Shown: in pieces, positions 31,844-38,354 of the stretch | Numbering within the stretch: the first letter of the stretch is position 1 | Layout of the letters: every line of letters starts with the position of its first letter | From: a virus | Virus record (IMG/VR): IMGVR_UViG_3300045996_001342 | Coordinates: 1-48,674 of that record | Strand: one strand, 5' to 3' | Length of the DNA: 48,674 nucleotides | Notes under the pieces: generated by a model | Told to the model about the DNA's origin: nothing | The model's input: only the letters and a program-made list of their open reading frames with translations | Database searches by the model: none | Position numbers and translations under genes: made by a program

Positions 31844-32641
31844 ATGAGAAGGTACTGGCAGCAATTAATCCACACGGATAGACCCTCGGATGCTGAGCTA
31901 GCGAAGCTTAGCCTTCTGCCGTTGCCGTTCATTCGTCAGGACACGTATGCCGGATGGACGGACGCTATGCAACCGCCGCCGAACGAGTGGCTAGATAACC
32001 TAGCCGAAACCCTTGTAGCCCCCCAGGGCTGGGCGGCAATAGATCACGAAGACTGGCCCCAGGACACGCAAGCGAACCGGCTCTTAGCCGCGGATAAGTT
32101 CGTAACCTTCTATGAAGGCATGAAGTCTAGACGGCCAGAAGTCAAGTTTGCGTTCTACGGCTATGCCCCGAAACGAGATTTCTTTCGGGCGCGTTCCTAT
32201 CCTGGACCTGCGGACTACCTCGCCTGGCAAGCCGAGAACGACGATATGGCGGCCATGGCAGCCGTGGTGGACGGCTTTCTGCCGACGATTTACCACTTCT
32301 ATAACGTGGCAAATTCGGGGGCTCAAGCGAACGATGGCGTAGCTGTGTACTACACGGAGAACATCCGCGAGGCGAAGCGGCTCCGTGATACCTACGGAGA
32401 CCCTAGCAGGCCCGTGTACCCATATATTTGGTGGGGCGCACACTCTGACCCAGGCTGGCTCGATACCGAGGCGTGGCATCCGATGATCGAAATAGCGATG
32501 GCCGAGGCCGACGGGTGCATTCTGTGGGGGGGCTTTCAAGAAACCTTCGCAGACGCTACCTGGTGGCCTGCATTTAAGGATCGTTTACCAAAGAAGCGTA
32601 GACAAGGCGCATTTGCAAGCAGGACCTTAGCCGGGGGTTAG
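31844..32641 (+). CDS. putative glycoside hydrolase-like TIM-barrel protein
   Basis: A 265-residue protein starting one base after the previous stop. Features of a TIM-barrel hydrolase are visible: AAIDHEDWPQD (acidic cluster at a barrel-strand end, reminiscent of the D-x-E of GH56-type hyaluronidases), FAFYGYAPKRD, then RPVYPYIWWGAHS and DGCILWGGF near the end. I infer a virion-associated or lysis-related glycosidase. The exact family is uncertain, and a transglycosylase-free adhesin is the alternative. Confidence 0.55.
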   Translation: MRRYWQQLIHTDRPSDAELAKLSLLPLPFIRQDTYAGWTDAMQPPPNEWLDNLAETLVAPQGWAAIDHEDWPQDTQANRLLAADKFVTFYEGMKSRRPEVKFAFYGYAPKRDFFRARSYPGPADYLAWQAENDDMAAMAAVVDGFLPTIYHFYNVANSGAQANDGVAVYYTENIREAKRLRDTYGDPSRPVYPYIWWGAHSDPGWLDTEAWHPMIEIAMAEADGCILWGGFQETFADATWWPAFKDRLPKKRRQGAFASRTLAGG

Positions 32642-32643
32642 TG

Positions 32644-32973
32644 ATGCTACAGCTCAAGTACGGCGCTATCGTTGCCGGGAACCAGTATACCAACGCGATC
32701 ATGCTGGCTGTCCAGCTCGCCTATAAGAAGTACGGAGTTGGCGAAGTCGTCCTGACGGCAGGGCGCGACGGGGTCCACGGACCTAAGAGCTATCATTACC
32801 AGGACCGGGCGCTAGACGTGCGGTTCTGGAGTATCCCCGAGAAAGACCGAGGCTTGGTAGCCGCCTACATTAAGGCCGAATTGCCCCCCTATTATGACGT
32901 AGTCGTAGAAGACGACCACTACCACATAGAGGCAGACGCGGAGAAAGAAAAAGCGGGGCGGCCCAATGCTTAG
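32644..32973 (+). CDS. endolysin, M15-type peptidase
   Basis: A 109-residue enzyme. The zinc site of the M15/VanY class is present: SYHYQDRALDV (His and Asp at about 51 and 58, matching SxHxxGxAxD) and EDDHYHIE (Glu and His at about 89-96). It would cut peptide cross-links in peptidoglycan. It directly precedes the spanins, giving a standard lysis cassette. A GTG one codon earlier is an alternative start. It lacks a signal peptide, so release would need a holin. Confidence 0.7.
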   Translation: MLQLKYGAIVAGNQYTNAIMLAVQLAYKKYGVGEVVLTAGRDGVHGPKSYHYQDRALDVRFWSIPEKDRGLVAAYIKAELPPYYDVVVEDDHYHIEADAEKEKAGRPNA

Positions 32974-33325
32974 CAAAATCTTCCCCCAAGTCTACCTAGT
33001 CTACATGCTGCTAGCTGTCCTAGGTTTAGGTGGCGTCTATCTCAAGGGCAGGATTGACGGCCGTTCGGTCTGCGACGACCGGATAGCCGTCATACAAGCC
33101 GAGTCGGTCGAGCGTGAACGTGCGGCCCAAAGCCGGGCTATTGAGGCGAGTAAAGAACTGGAGGCAGCGCGTGGCCGTACTGAGGTTAAGTATCGGACGA
33201 TTACGAAAGAAGTTGAACGGGTTGTGGAACGGCCTAGCTACTCTAGTGTGTGCCTTGACGCTGACGGCCTGCGCCTCGCCAATCAAGCCCTACGACCGGC
33301 AGCTCCCGGCGAGCCTGCTTTCTGA
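32966..33325 (+). CDS. i-spanin (Rz-like)
   Basis: A 119-residue protein with an N-terminal transmembrane helix (VYLVYMLLAVLGLGGVYL) and a periplasmic coiled coil (ERAAQSRAIEASKELEAARG, then EVERVVE). This is the layout of inner-membrane spanins that join an outer-membrane lipoprotein to disrupt the outer membrane at lysis. It overlaps the endolysin gene by 8 nt, and the o-spanin is embedded in its 3' end in another frame. Confidence 0.75.
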   Translation: MLSKIFPQVYLVYMLLAVLGLGGVYLKGRIDGRSVCDDRIAVIQAESVERERAAQSRAIEASKELEAARGRTEVKYRTITKEVERVVERPSYSSVCLDADGLRLANQALRPAAPGEPAF

Positions 33326-33467
33326 GTGCCCTGCGCTGCATCCCCTAGAAGACGGCCGGGCAGACTCGGTCCTCTCTAGCCTCGTTGAGATTAGTTCTAT
33401 GTACTACGATTGCCAAGCCAAGCACTCTGCCCTGGTTGAAGCCGTCCGGACGGAGCCGGTCAAATAA
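33222..33467 (+). CDS. o-spanin lipoprotein (Rz1-like), nested
   Basis: An 81-residue protein read in a different frame within and past the i-spanin gene. The TTG at 33222 with AAGAAG upstream gives MWNGLATLVCALTLTAC, a lipoprotein signal peptide whose lipobox (LTAC) ends at Cys17. The frame also stays open further upstream, without a better start. The mature part is short, as usual for o-spanins. The stop overlaps the next ATG (TAATG). Confidence 0.65.
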   Translation: MWNGLATLVCALTLTACASPIKPYDRQLPASLLSECPALHPLEDGRADSVLSSLVEISSMYYDCQAKHSALVEAVRTEPVK

Positions 33468-33721
33468 TGCAGATACCTTTCCCAAACTTTAGCGACATGA
33501 CTTCCGATAAGTTCATTATGTGGATCGCCGCCGGTCTACTGATCTTCGTTCTGTGGTCAACCGGTGACAAGCTAGACGCGATGCAGGATGAGCACAAGCA
33601 GCTCCTTAAAATCGACCAGGTAATCTGCTACAACCACGCTGAGAACAACCCTAAGCCGGACTTACGCTCAAAACAGCAACAACGCTGCCTAGACATGACG
33701 CTAGACCTAGATAAGAAGTAG
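33467..33721 (+). CDS. small membrane protein, possible holin
   Basis: An 84-residue protein: 14 polar residues, one transmembrane helix (FIMWIAAGLLIFVLWST), then a charged, coiled tail with two cysteines. Adjacent to endolysin and spanins, so it could be a class III-type holin or an antiholin. One helix and a long cytoplasmic or periplasmic tail make this uncertain. Confidence 0.5.
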   Translation: MQIPFPNFSDMTSDKFIMWIAAGLLIFVLWSTGDKLDAMQDEHKQLLKIDQVICYNHAENNPKPDLRSKQQQRCLDMTLDLDKK

Positions 33722-33734
33722 GAGGACCGGGAGG

Positions 33735-34001
33735 GTGAGGAAGAGGATTCCTAAATACGTTGATTTTCCATTCGGTTATGAAGTCGAGATTAAGCAGCTC
33801 TCTAGAGCCCAGTTCGTTGAAGAGTGCGGCTCGGACTGCTACGCTTGCTGGGAGTCCGGCGACTCGGGGGGTGTGATCTTCTTAGACAGGTCGAGACCAA
33901 TAAAAAAGCGACGTGCGGATCTCGCCCACGAAATCCTACACGCCGCCGCTGACTTTGAAGCTAGACTGTTAGGTACGGCGCTCGCGGATGCCAAAGGGTA
34001 A
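33735..34001 (+). CDS. HExxH-type putative metalloprotein
   Basis: An 88-residue protein from a GTG at 33735, after a GGAGG site. ADLAHEILHAAADFE carries an HEILH zinc motif with the preceding helix; a third ligand could be the Asp or Glu further on. Small HEILH phage proteins are common, with no firm function. Its last codons (TALADAKG) are repeated just after the stop, at 34022-34045. It is the last plus-strand gene and runs into an opposing gene. Confidence 0.55.
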   Translation: MRKRIPKYVDFPFGYEVEIKQLSRAQFVEECGSDCYACWESGDSGGVIFLDRSRPIKKRRADLAHEILHAAADFEARLLGTALADAKG

Positions 34002-34201
34002 CAAGCGCCTATTTCACTGCACTTGCGGACGCCAAGGGCTAAGCCGCTATCGCTTGTAGCTAAATGCTGAATTCGCATAAATTCAGCTCCGCCGTGAGAC
34101 GCACAGTAGTAGCGCACAGGGCCGTTGCCCCACTCTTGCCCTTGGGCGGGCAAAGCGCACCCGGCATATTGGCACTGCTTATCCATCCAATCAATTAGCA
34201 T
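33839..34201 (-). CDS. zinc-binding hypothetical protein, converging
   Basis: A 120-residue frame whose N-terminal third looks real: QCQYAGCALPAQG and RYYCASHGG give Cys/His zinc ligands, and GGAAAGGAAA precedes the ATG inside the upstream gene. The last half is antisense to the HEILH gene and has low-complexity alanine content, so the natural end may have been lost in a rearrangement. Confidence 0.45.
   Translation of the reverse strand: MLIDWMDKQCQYAGCALPAQGQEWGNGPVRYYCASHGGAEFMRIQHLATSDSGLALGVRKCSEIGACYPLASASAVPNSLASKSAAACRISWARSARRFFIGLDLSKKITPPESPDSQQA
33981..34048 (+). repeat. imperfect direct duplication of a gene end
   Basis: GCGGATGCCAAAGGGTAA (33984-34001) recurs as GCGGACGCCAAGGGCTAA (34025-34042). 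Both encode ALADAKG plus stop in the same relative frame. Looks like a recombination scar. Confidence 0.55.
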
Positions 34202-34337
34202 GGGTTTCCTTTCCGTAAACCCACTCTTTGCTTACCATACAGACTTCATGCTGGCCGTCGCCTAGTGGTACTCGCTGCCAGTAGTTGCCGTCTTCGTCTA
34301 CAAAGAAATCACGCTTTCCTTCGACTGGCGTTAGCAT
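34191..34337 (-). CDS. small hypothetical protein
   Basis: A 48-residue frame starting at 34337 (AAGGAA upstream); it overlaps the exported protein gene by 7 nt. Compact beta-type sequence (DFFVDEDGNYWQRVP and QHEVCMVSKEWVYG). Not recognised. The longer in-frame extension is antisense-like overlap with the exported gene and is rejected. Confidence 0.5.
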   Translation of the reverse strand: MLTPVEGKRDFFVDEDGNYWQRVPLGDGQHEVCMVSKEWVYGKETHAN

Positions 34338-34525
34338 GGGTTCCTTGGCTGCTGAAAGCTCTTTTGATACCCTATGCCGCCGTCGCGCATAATACTCTGC
34401 TCGTTTAATTGCTGCTCCCACGACTTCTGCTGCTGTTGAAAGGGGTCCGGGAAGACTGACTGTGCGAACGCGCCGACACTAGCCAGAACTAAGCCAGCTA
34501 CAAAGCCCGCTGTAAAGCGCATCAT
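34331..34525 (-). CDS. small exported protein
   Basis: A 64-residue protein with a Sec signal peptide (MRFTAGFVAGLVLASVGAFA, cleavage after AFA-Q) and a Gln-rich mature part (PFQQQQKSWEQQLNEQS). Starts by ATGA overlap with the gene before. Periplasmic in a Gram-negative host; possibly affects superinfection or envelope, but no evidence beyond export. Confidence 0.6.
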   Translation of the reverse strand: MMRFTAGFVAGLVLASVGAFAQSVFPDPFQQQQKSWEQQLNEQSIMRDGGIGYQKSFQQPRNPC

Positions 34526-34725
34526 AGACCCCTTTCTTTGAGAAGTTTGAGTAACAGTTGCCGCTCTGCTATCTCTTCCTGCAATTGCCGGACTAGCCCT
34601 TCAGCTAGCCCGGCTTTTTTATGTTTCCGCTTAGCGACCCACGGCTTCCCGGCCTTCGCTCGTTCGGCATGGGCCTGCTTCATCGCCTCTGAAATCTTCG
34701 CTCGGGCTTCCTTAGTAAGCTTCAT
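34522..34725 (-). CDS. small basic helical protein
   Basis: A 67-residue protein starting at 34725 after AGGAGGACAGG. The first part is a basic motif common in small phage proteins and homing-endonuclease tails (TKEARAKISEAMKQAH, NUMOD3-like), then KRKHKK, then a leucine-rich helix (VRQLQEEIAERQLLLKLLKE). Probably DNA-binding. It has its own promoter at 34766-34771. Confidence 0.55.
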   Translation of the reverse strand: MKLTKEARAKISEAMKQAHAERAKAGKPWVAKRKHKKAGLAEGLVRQLQEEIAERQLLLKLLKERGL

Positions 34726-34752
34726 CCTGTCCTCCTGACTACCCAATAACAC

Positions 34753-34783
34753 GTAGCCAGGAAGTTGTCAAGTTAGCCAGGAA
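34753..34783 (-). promoter_or_regulatory. promoter with direct TTCCTGGCTA repeats
   Basis: Minus-strand TTGACA (34771-34766) is flanked by two copies of TTCCTGGCTA spaced 20 bp. The -10 is weak (TTATTG, about 16 nt on). The repeats are on the same DNA face and may bind an activator or repressor. Confidence 0.45.
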
Positions 34784-35363
34784 ATTTAAGGATGTTGTCG
34801 TACTCGTCCCACGGCCTCGCGTTGCTGAAATCAGCTTGCGCGTCTGCCCCGCTAAAGTCTTCTTCTACATCGCCTAAAGGTGCGGTCTCTATGGCCGGGG
34901 GATGGCTGTTGTCGTGAACCTTAAAGTCCTGCTGGTGGTCCTGGATCGTATAATGCTTCGGGTCCTTGTCTGCGTACTTAGCCTTTAGAGCTGCGACCGC
35001 AGGGGTCCAGGCGTCTACCAGGGCAAGGTACCCGCCCCCCTTGTACTCCCGGTCGTCGGTAATGTTGCCCAGGACTGAGGCATCGGCTAAGACGGCCGCA
35101 CAGCTTAAAATTTTCGCTAGGTGCGGCAAGCCTGACTCGGGGTCAATGTCTTCACCGGCCTTATAGGCGTTAATATGCCGCTCTAGGGCATCGGTATACA
35201 CGGAGACTCGAATGCCTTTCTCCCTGAAGTTCAGTCGGCCATACTTCAGCATACCCTCAAGCATCCCCAAAGCCCCTAGGAACGTCGCCGTCGTAGGCCA
35301 CACATGGAACGGGATCTTATTACCGGCTACTAAGTCTTTAGGATTCGTGTCTTTCTGTTCCAC
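34773..35363 (-). CDS. dATP/dGTP diphosphohydrolase N-terminal-like protein (DUF5664 type)
   Basis: A GTG start at 35363; 196 residues. The conserved block is evident: NPKDLVAGNKIPFHVWP, then GMLKYGRLNFREKG, RHINAYKAGEDIDPESGLPH and HLAKILSCAAVL. This family (often annotated dATP/dGTP diphosphohydrolase N-terminal) occurs in phages that manage dNTP pools. The C-terminal 60 residues are variable and acidic. A purine-pool role is inferred from the family name only. Confidence 0.7.
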   Translation of the reverse strand: MEQKDTNPKDLVAGNKIPFHVWPTTATFLGALGMLEGMLKYGRLNFREKGIRVSVYTDALERHINAYKAGEDIDPESGLPHLAKILSCAAVLADASVLGNITDDREYKGGGYLALVDAWTPAVAALKAKYADKDPKHYTIQDHQQDFKVHDNSHPPAIETAPLGDVEEDFSGADAQADFSNARPWDEYDNILKFPG

Positions 35364-35928
35364 TAATCGCCTCCAAGTACTCGTTTACAGTATATATTCT
35401 TGTGACATCGCTCGCTAGCAGCTCAGTACTGACCCTGTTATACGGCCGGTCCAGGAGATAGCTCTTGGTTTCGCCATCGGTCAGCCACGCGACCATACTA
35501 GCGTTGCTCGGCTTATCCTCGATACACCAGCCCGCGCCCACCGCCTTAGCAAACTCGCCCTTGCGTTTCGTCGTAATGACTGTCGGTCTCATTACACCCT
35601 GCTTCATAAGCCAGCCTTCCGTCTCTATCTTCGCGGAGTCCGGCCTAGCGGTCACAAAGTACACAGGTATGTTAGACGTAAACCCGTAGATACAGCTAAA
35701 CGTGTCCTCGTCCACCAAGGGGGGCAAATCGAACCAGAAGCTACTAAGCCCGTCTATGGTACACCACACTTCATTAACCTGCTTCTTCGTCAAACCTTCC
35801 CAGTGGTACGTCGCCTGATCGACGCTCCGCGACACCGGGAAATCAGGGAACATCAAGCTAGCTAGGGCCGTAAATCCCGCCGTGAAATCCGCTAGGACTC
35901 CATCCACATCAAATATAACCGGCTTCAT
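35338..35928 (-). CDS. HAD-family phosphatase / 5'-nucleotidase-like
   Basis: A 196-residue protein starting at 35928 (GGGAG upstream). HAD motifs in order: VIFDVDGVLADF (catalytic Asp at 7 and 9), VYFVTARPDS (motif II), a lysine in TTKRKGEFA, and WCIEDKPSNA (motif IV). It resembles phage phosphatase domains such as the 3'-phosphatase part of T4 Pnkp and deoxyribonucleotidases. It lies two genes from an RNA ligase, so RNA-end healing is one reading; nucleotide dephosphorylation is the other. The overlapping frame upstream to 35997 is rejected. Confidence 0.75.
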   Translation of the reverse strand: MKPVIFDVDGVLADFTAGFTALASLMFPDFPVSRSVDQATYHWEGLTKKQVNEVWCTIDGLSSFWFDLPPLVDEDTFSCIYGFTSNIPVYFVTARPDSAKIETEGWLMKQGVMRPTVITTKRKGEFAKAVGAGWCIEDKPSNASMVAWLTDGETKSYLLDRPYNRVSTELLASDVTRIYTVNEYLEAISGTERHES

Positions 35929-36038
35929 TCGTCCTGCTCCCTTTCCAGTTCTTCTTCCTCGCAAGCCCGGCACAGGTTGCCCCAGCCGCCTTGGCACTTA
36001 GGGCAGAGGAAGAAAAACACGACTCCTGCGTCAAACAT
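35925..36038 (-). CDS. 37-aa zinc-knuckle peptide
   Basis: ATG at 36038, TGA at 35925, overlapping its neighbours by 8 nt upstream and 4 nt downstream. CPKCQGGWGNLCRACEEEE holds two CxxC knuckles and ends in a run of glutamates. Small but well packed in the operon. Unknown role. Confidence 0.5.
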   Translation of the reverse strand: MFDAGVVFFFLCPKCQGGWGNLCRACEEEELEREQDE

Positions 36039-36246
36039 CTAGTTCCTCCGGCAATTTTAGCTCGTACCAATCAGGAACATGCTCGTCTACTTCAGCAACA
36101 AACACTCTGCCGTATGAGGTTAAAGCGTGTAGCACCGGCTTATCGGCTCTAGTGCCCGGCAGCATGCATAGCTGCACGATCTTTTCTTTCGCTGGCACCC
36201 CAGCCCAAGCGTCCCAAGTGCCCCCCGGATTCGTTGTAGGCGTCAT
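36031..36246 (-). CDS. hypothetical protein
   Basis: A 71-residue protein with beta-type pattern (KEKIVQLCMLPGTRADKPVL, then GRVFVAEVDEHVPDWYELK). Preceded by the intergenic hairpin and GAGGGACGG. Not recognised, though similar short proteins with the ending WYEL are frequent in phages. Confidence 0.55.
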   Translation of the reverse strand: MTPTTNPGGTWDAWAGVPAKEKIVQLCMLPGTRADKPVLHALTSYGRVFVAEVDEHVPDWYELKLPEELDV

Positions 36247-36264
36247 TAGTGGTAATCCGTCCCT

Positions 36265-36277
36265 CGGCCAAAGGCCG
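36265..36277 (-). repeat. intergenic hairpin CGGCC-loop-GGCCG, copy 2
   Basis: CGGCC-TTT-GGCCG followed by AGGGACGG before the downstream gene. About 20 nt are identical to the copy at 37812-37824. Confidence 0.6.
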
Positions 36278-36282
36278 TTTAG

Positions 36283-37371
36283 TTAGTGAAAATCTGTGCC
36301 GTCCTGCTTCACCTGTAGCAGCTCGTAGTCTTCGTTAATTATCTTGACAACCTGGCCCGCCACACTGCCCCGGCAGACGACGCCTTCCCGGACCTTTTGA
36401 CTTGGGCTAAGAACAGATGCACCACGCGCAAGTTGCATAACGGACTCGGGCACGTATGGTCCTTCAAACAGCATTGGCGCTGTAGGGAGACCAAGGCCCT
36501 CCGCTGCTCGTCGGAAATCCGCTTGTGGAAGCTCGACGCCATCGACTTCAATATCGAAAAGGACAAGTTTGTGCTCTCCTGCTTCGCACCCATAGCTATA
36601 TCCTTTCTGGATTCCGTCTCCGTAGACTTCCCCGTAGACCACTGTGCCAAACGGCAATGCGCGAAGCCCGTACTTCTCTACCGTCCGGGCATAGACATTA
36701 GAATCATAGAACCCATCCCAGCTACGTTTGTCCTGTAGCTGCACCCTCCGCGATCCATACACGAACTCGTAGAGTGGCGCATAGCAGAACCACGCTTTGG
36801 CCTTCTGCCATAGCGTCCGAGGGACGTACTCGACCCAGCCCGCCCGAAAGTTCGTGCCGTGTATCTTCTCAGTCACCGTCACTAGATCGCCTTCTTTGAA
36901 CGCATGCGGAATATTCTTTAATCTAGGAATATCCCGGTACTCATGGAAATGCGGGTTCAAGTCGCGCTTTTTCACTTGTCTACCGACAAAGCACACTGCC
37001 TCGGAGGGCTCGTATTTCACGACGCCAAGGGCCTCAGTCAGTACCGCCCCCGGCATACCCGAAATCTCTCTAGGTGCCAGTCCAACGCCATCTAGGCTAG
37101 CTAGCAAGCCCTGGCTCACCACGCCGCGGATCTTGCATGTCCGGATACGGCCGTTCTTCGGCTTAATCTTCGAGTCCGAAAACAACAGCTCTTCCAACGC
37201 AGGCGGCAGAACTGAGTCAATCGGGAAAAAGACAGCCAGGTCGTGCTTCTTAAACTGCCCTTTAGCGACCACAATATTCCAGCCACGTACTCGCGCTAAG
37301 TCGAGCCGGTCAGCCCCAGGATGCGGGGCTACGTCGTCAATCAGAACAACTTCTACTGCAAAGTCGCTCAT
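36283..37371 (-). CDS. RNA ligase, DRB0094/Rnl5-like
   Basis: A 362-residue ligase. The N-terminal 1-150 is the OB/tRNA-binding-like module of the Deinococcus-type ligase. The nucleotidyltransferase domain begins at motif I TEKIHGTNFR, with Lys169 the expected AMP acceptor, close to the position in the Deinococcus enzyme. Motif IIIa-type segment is GTVVYGEVYGDGI; motif IV is REGVVCRGS and motif V is VVKIINEDYEL. It would seal 3'-OH/5'-phosphate RNA breaks, probably nicks in duplexes. A HAD phosphatase lies downstream and a tRNA about 1.5 kb upstream in operon order. Function in RNA repair is inferred. Confidence 0.85.
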   Translation of the reverse strand: MSDFAVEVVLIDDVAPHPGADRLDLARVRGWNIVVAKGQFKKHDLAVFFPIDSVLPPALEELLFSDSKIKPKNGRIRTCKIRGVVSQGLLASLDGVGLAPREISGMPGAVLTEALGVVKYEPSEAVCFVGRQVKKRDLNPHFHEYRDIPRLKNIPHAFKEGDLVTVTEKIHGTNFRAGWVEYVPRTLWQKAKAWFCYAPLYEFVYGSRRVQLQDKRSWDGFYDSNVYARTVEKYGLRALPFGTVVYGEVYGDGIQKGYSYGCEAGEHKLVLFDIEVDGVELPQADFRRAAEGLGLPTAPMLFEGPYVPESVMQLARGASVLSPSQKVREGVVCRGSVAGQVVKIINEDYELLQVKQDGTDFH

Positions 37372-37535
37372 TTTACCCTCGATGCATCGAACACAATGAA
37401 GTAGCTAAACTGCGACGACGCCCCCGGCACGACGACAAGCTGGTCTACCTTGTAGTTCCGCTCCGTATGCCAGTTCACGATTTCTTCGATCCGCTTATGG
37501 TCTTCGGTATTCCCGCTTAGGATAATTTGTCTCAT
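37368..37535 (-). CDS. small hypothetical protein
   Basis: A 55-residue alpha/beta protein starting at 37535 (GGGGGG upstream): MRQIILSGNTED, then KVDQLVVVPGASS and YFIVFDASR. It overlaps the RNA ligase start by 4 nt. The pattern suggests a small ferredoxin-like fold; no family assigned. Confidence 0.55.
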   Translation of the reverse strand: MRQIILSGNTEDHKRIEEIVNWHTERNYKVDQLVVVPGASSQFSYFIVFDASRVK

Positions 37536-37552
37536 TCTTCCCCCCAGCAAGC

Positions 37553-37801
37553 CTACTCAACCTTTGGAGTGACCGAGCCGTCGAGCAGCATGTCGGTTAC
37601 GTTAATCATCGCAGTCGTCATGTCTACGACGCCGCTCTGAACTGTCTTCAGTGTTTCGATAATCGATAGCTTACAGGAGCTTTGAATCTCTTTGGCGACG
37701 TACACGACAGCGTCTTTGTAGCTAGCTTCGCTGTCTGCCATTCCGTCAACCTTGTCCACAATACGCTTGGCAACATCCATCACTGATTCGTCTGCGGTCA
37801 T
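37553..37801 (-). CDS. hypothetical helical protein
   Basis: An 82-residue, helical, acidic protein with no family. AGGAGG lies directly after the hairpin copy at 37812-37824 and before the ATG. Confidence 0.55.
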   Translation of the reverse strand: MTADESVMDVAKRIVDKVDGMADSEASYKDAVVYVAKEIQSSCKLSIIETLKTVQSGVVDMTTAMINVTDMLLDGSVTPKVE

Positions 37802-37811
37802 ACGTCCTCCT

Positions 37812-37824
37812 CGGCCAAAGGCCG
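37812..37824 (-). repeat. intergenic hairpin CGGCC-loop-GGCCG, copy 3
   Basis: CGGCC-TTT-GGCCG directly joined to AGGAGG on the minus strand. It could hold or expose the ribosome site of the following gene. Confidence 0.6.
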
Positions 37825-37825
37825 T

Positions 37826-38053
37826 TTATTGCCAATAGAAATTTTCTAGTTGGGTAAACATGTGCGCGTCTTCCTCGATAAGCACTGGGAGCACAGGCGT
37901 CCTATTCTCCTTAGTGCAATGCAGCCACAGCTTAAACCTGGTTACAAAGTTAGCTCGTAGCGCGTTCCGGTCCCGCTCAGTCTTTCTTAAATCTGCTTCT
38001 AGGCTGGCTACCTGTGCCTTCAACGACCGGACTTGCTTTTGTAGATCCTTCAC
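37826..38053 (-). CDS. coiled-coil protein
   Basis: A GTG start; 75 residues. Heptad-rich first 33 residues (LQKQVRSLKAQVASLEADLR) then a globular end (LWLHCTKENRTPVLPVLIEE). It overlaps the 3' end of the MazG gene by 77 nt, a long overlap for this operon. Confidence 0.5.
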   Translation of the reverse strand: MKDLQKQVRSLKAQVASLEADLRKTERDRNALRANFVTRFKLWLHCTKENRTPVLPVLIEEDAHMFTQLENFYWQ

Positions 38054-38354
38054 TTTGGCTATTACCCCCCATTTCTGCCCGCCGGGCTAGCTTCTGAAGA
38101 TTCATCAAGGCTATCGTTTCTAGGCTCGCTTCGAGGTCGTCAGCCAGGCTTGCGATGTACCAGAGGCAATCGCCTAGCTCTAGCAGCAGTCGGTGCTTGC
38201 GCTCCGGTGTCAGCGTCTGGTTGTCGTCCCTGTGCCACTTCTTAATTTCGTTACATACTTCGCCAACTTCGCCAGCTAAAGCTGTCCCTGTATACAGCAA
38301 GCCAGCCGCTTTCTTCGTGCTTTTCGCTAGGCTCTGGTACTGGTCTAGGTTCAT
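37977..38354 (-). CDS. MazG-like nucleotide pyrophosphohydrolase
   Basis: A 125-residue protein with the helical MazG fold. TALAGEVGEVCNEIKKWHRD carries the E-x2-E magnesium site, and ELGDCLWYIASLADDLEASL gives the second E-x3-D. These enzymes hydrolyse NTPs or dNTPs to monophosphates; phage versions may lower ppGpp or clear unwanted nucleotides. The last 35 residues are unlike the family and overlap the next gene, so a frameshift or late extension is possible. The start overlaps the previous stop (TAATG). Confidence 0.8.
   Translation of the reverse strand: MNLDQYQSLAKSTKKAAGLLYTGTALAGEVGEVCNEIKKWHRDDNQTLTPERKHRLLLELGDCLWYIASLADDLEASLETIALMNLQKLARRAEMGGNSQSEGSTKASPVVEGTGSQPRSRFKKD

Noticed and set aside
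33839-34001. Reading the whole 120-aa minus frame as a natural protein
   Set aside because: Only the first part has zinc-ligand spacing; the rest is antisense to the HEILH gene, so the full length is doubtful although the start is kept.
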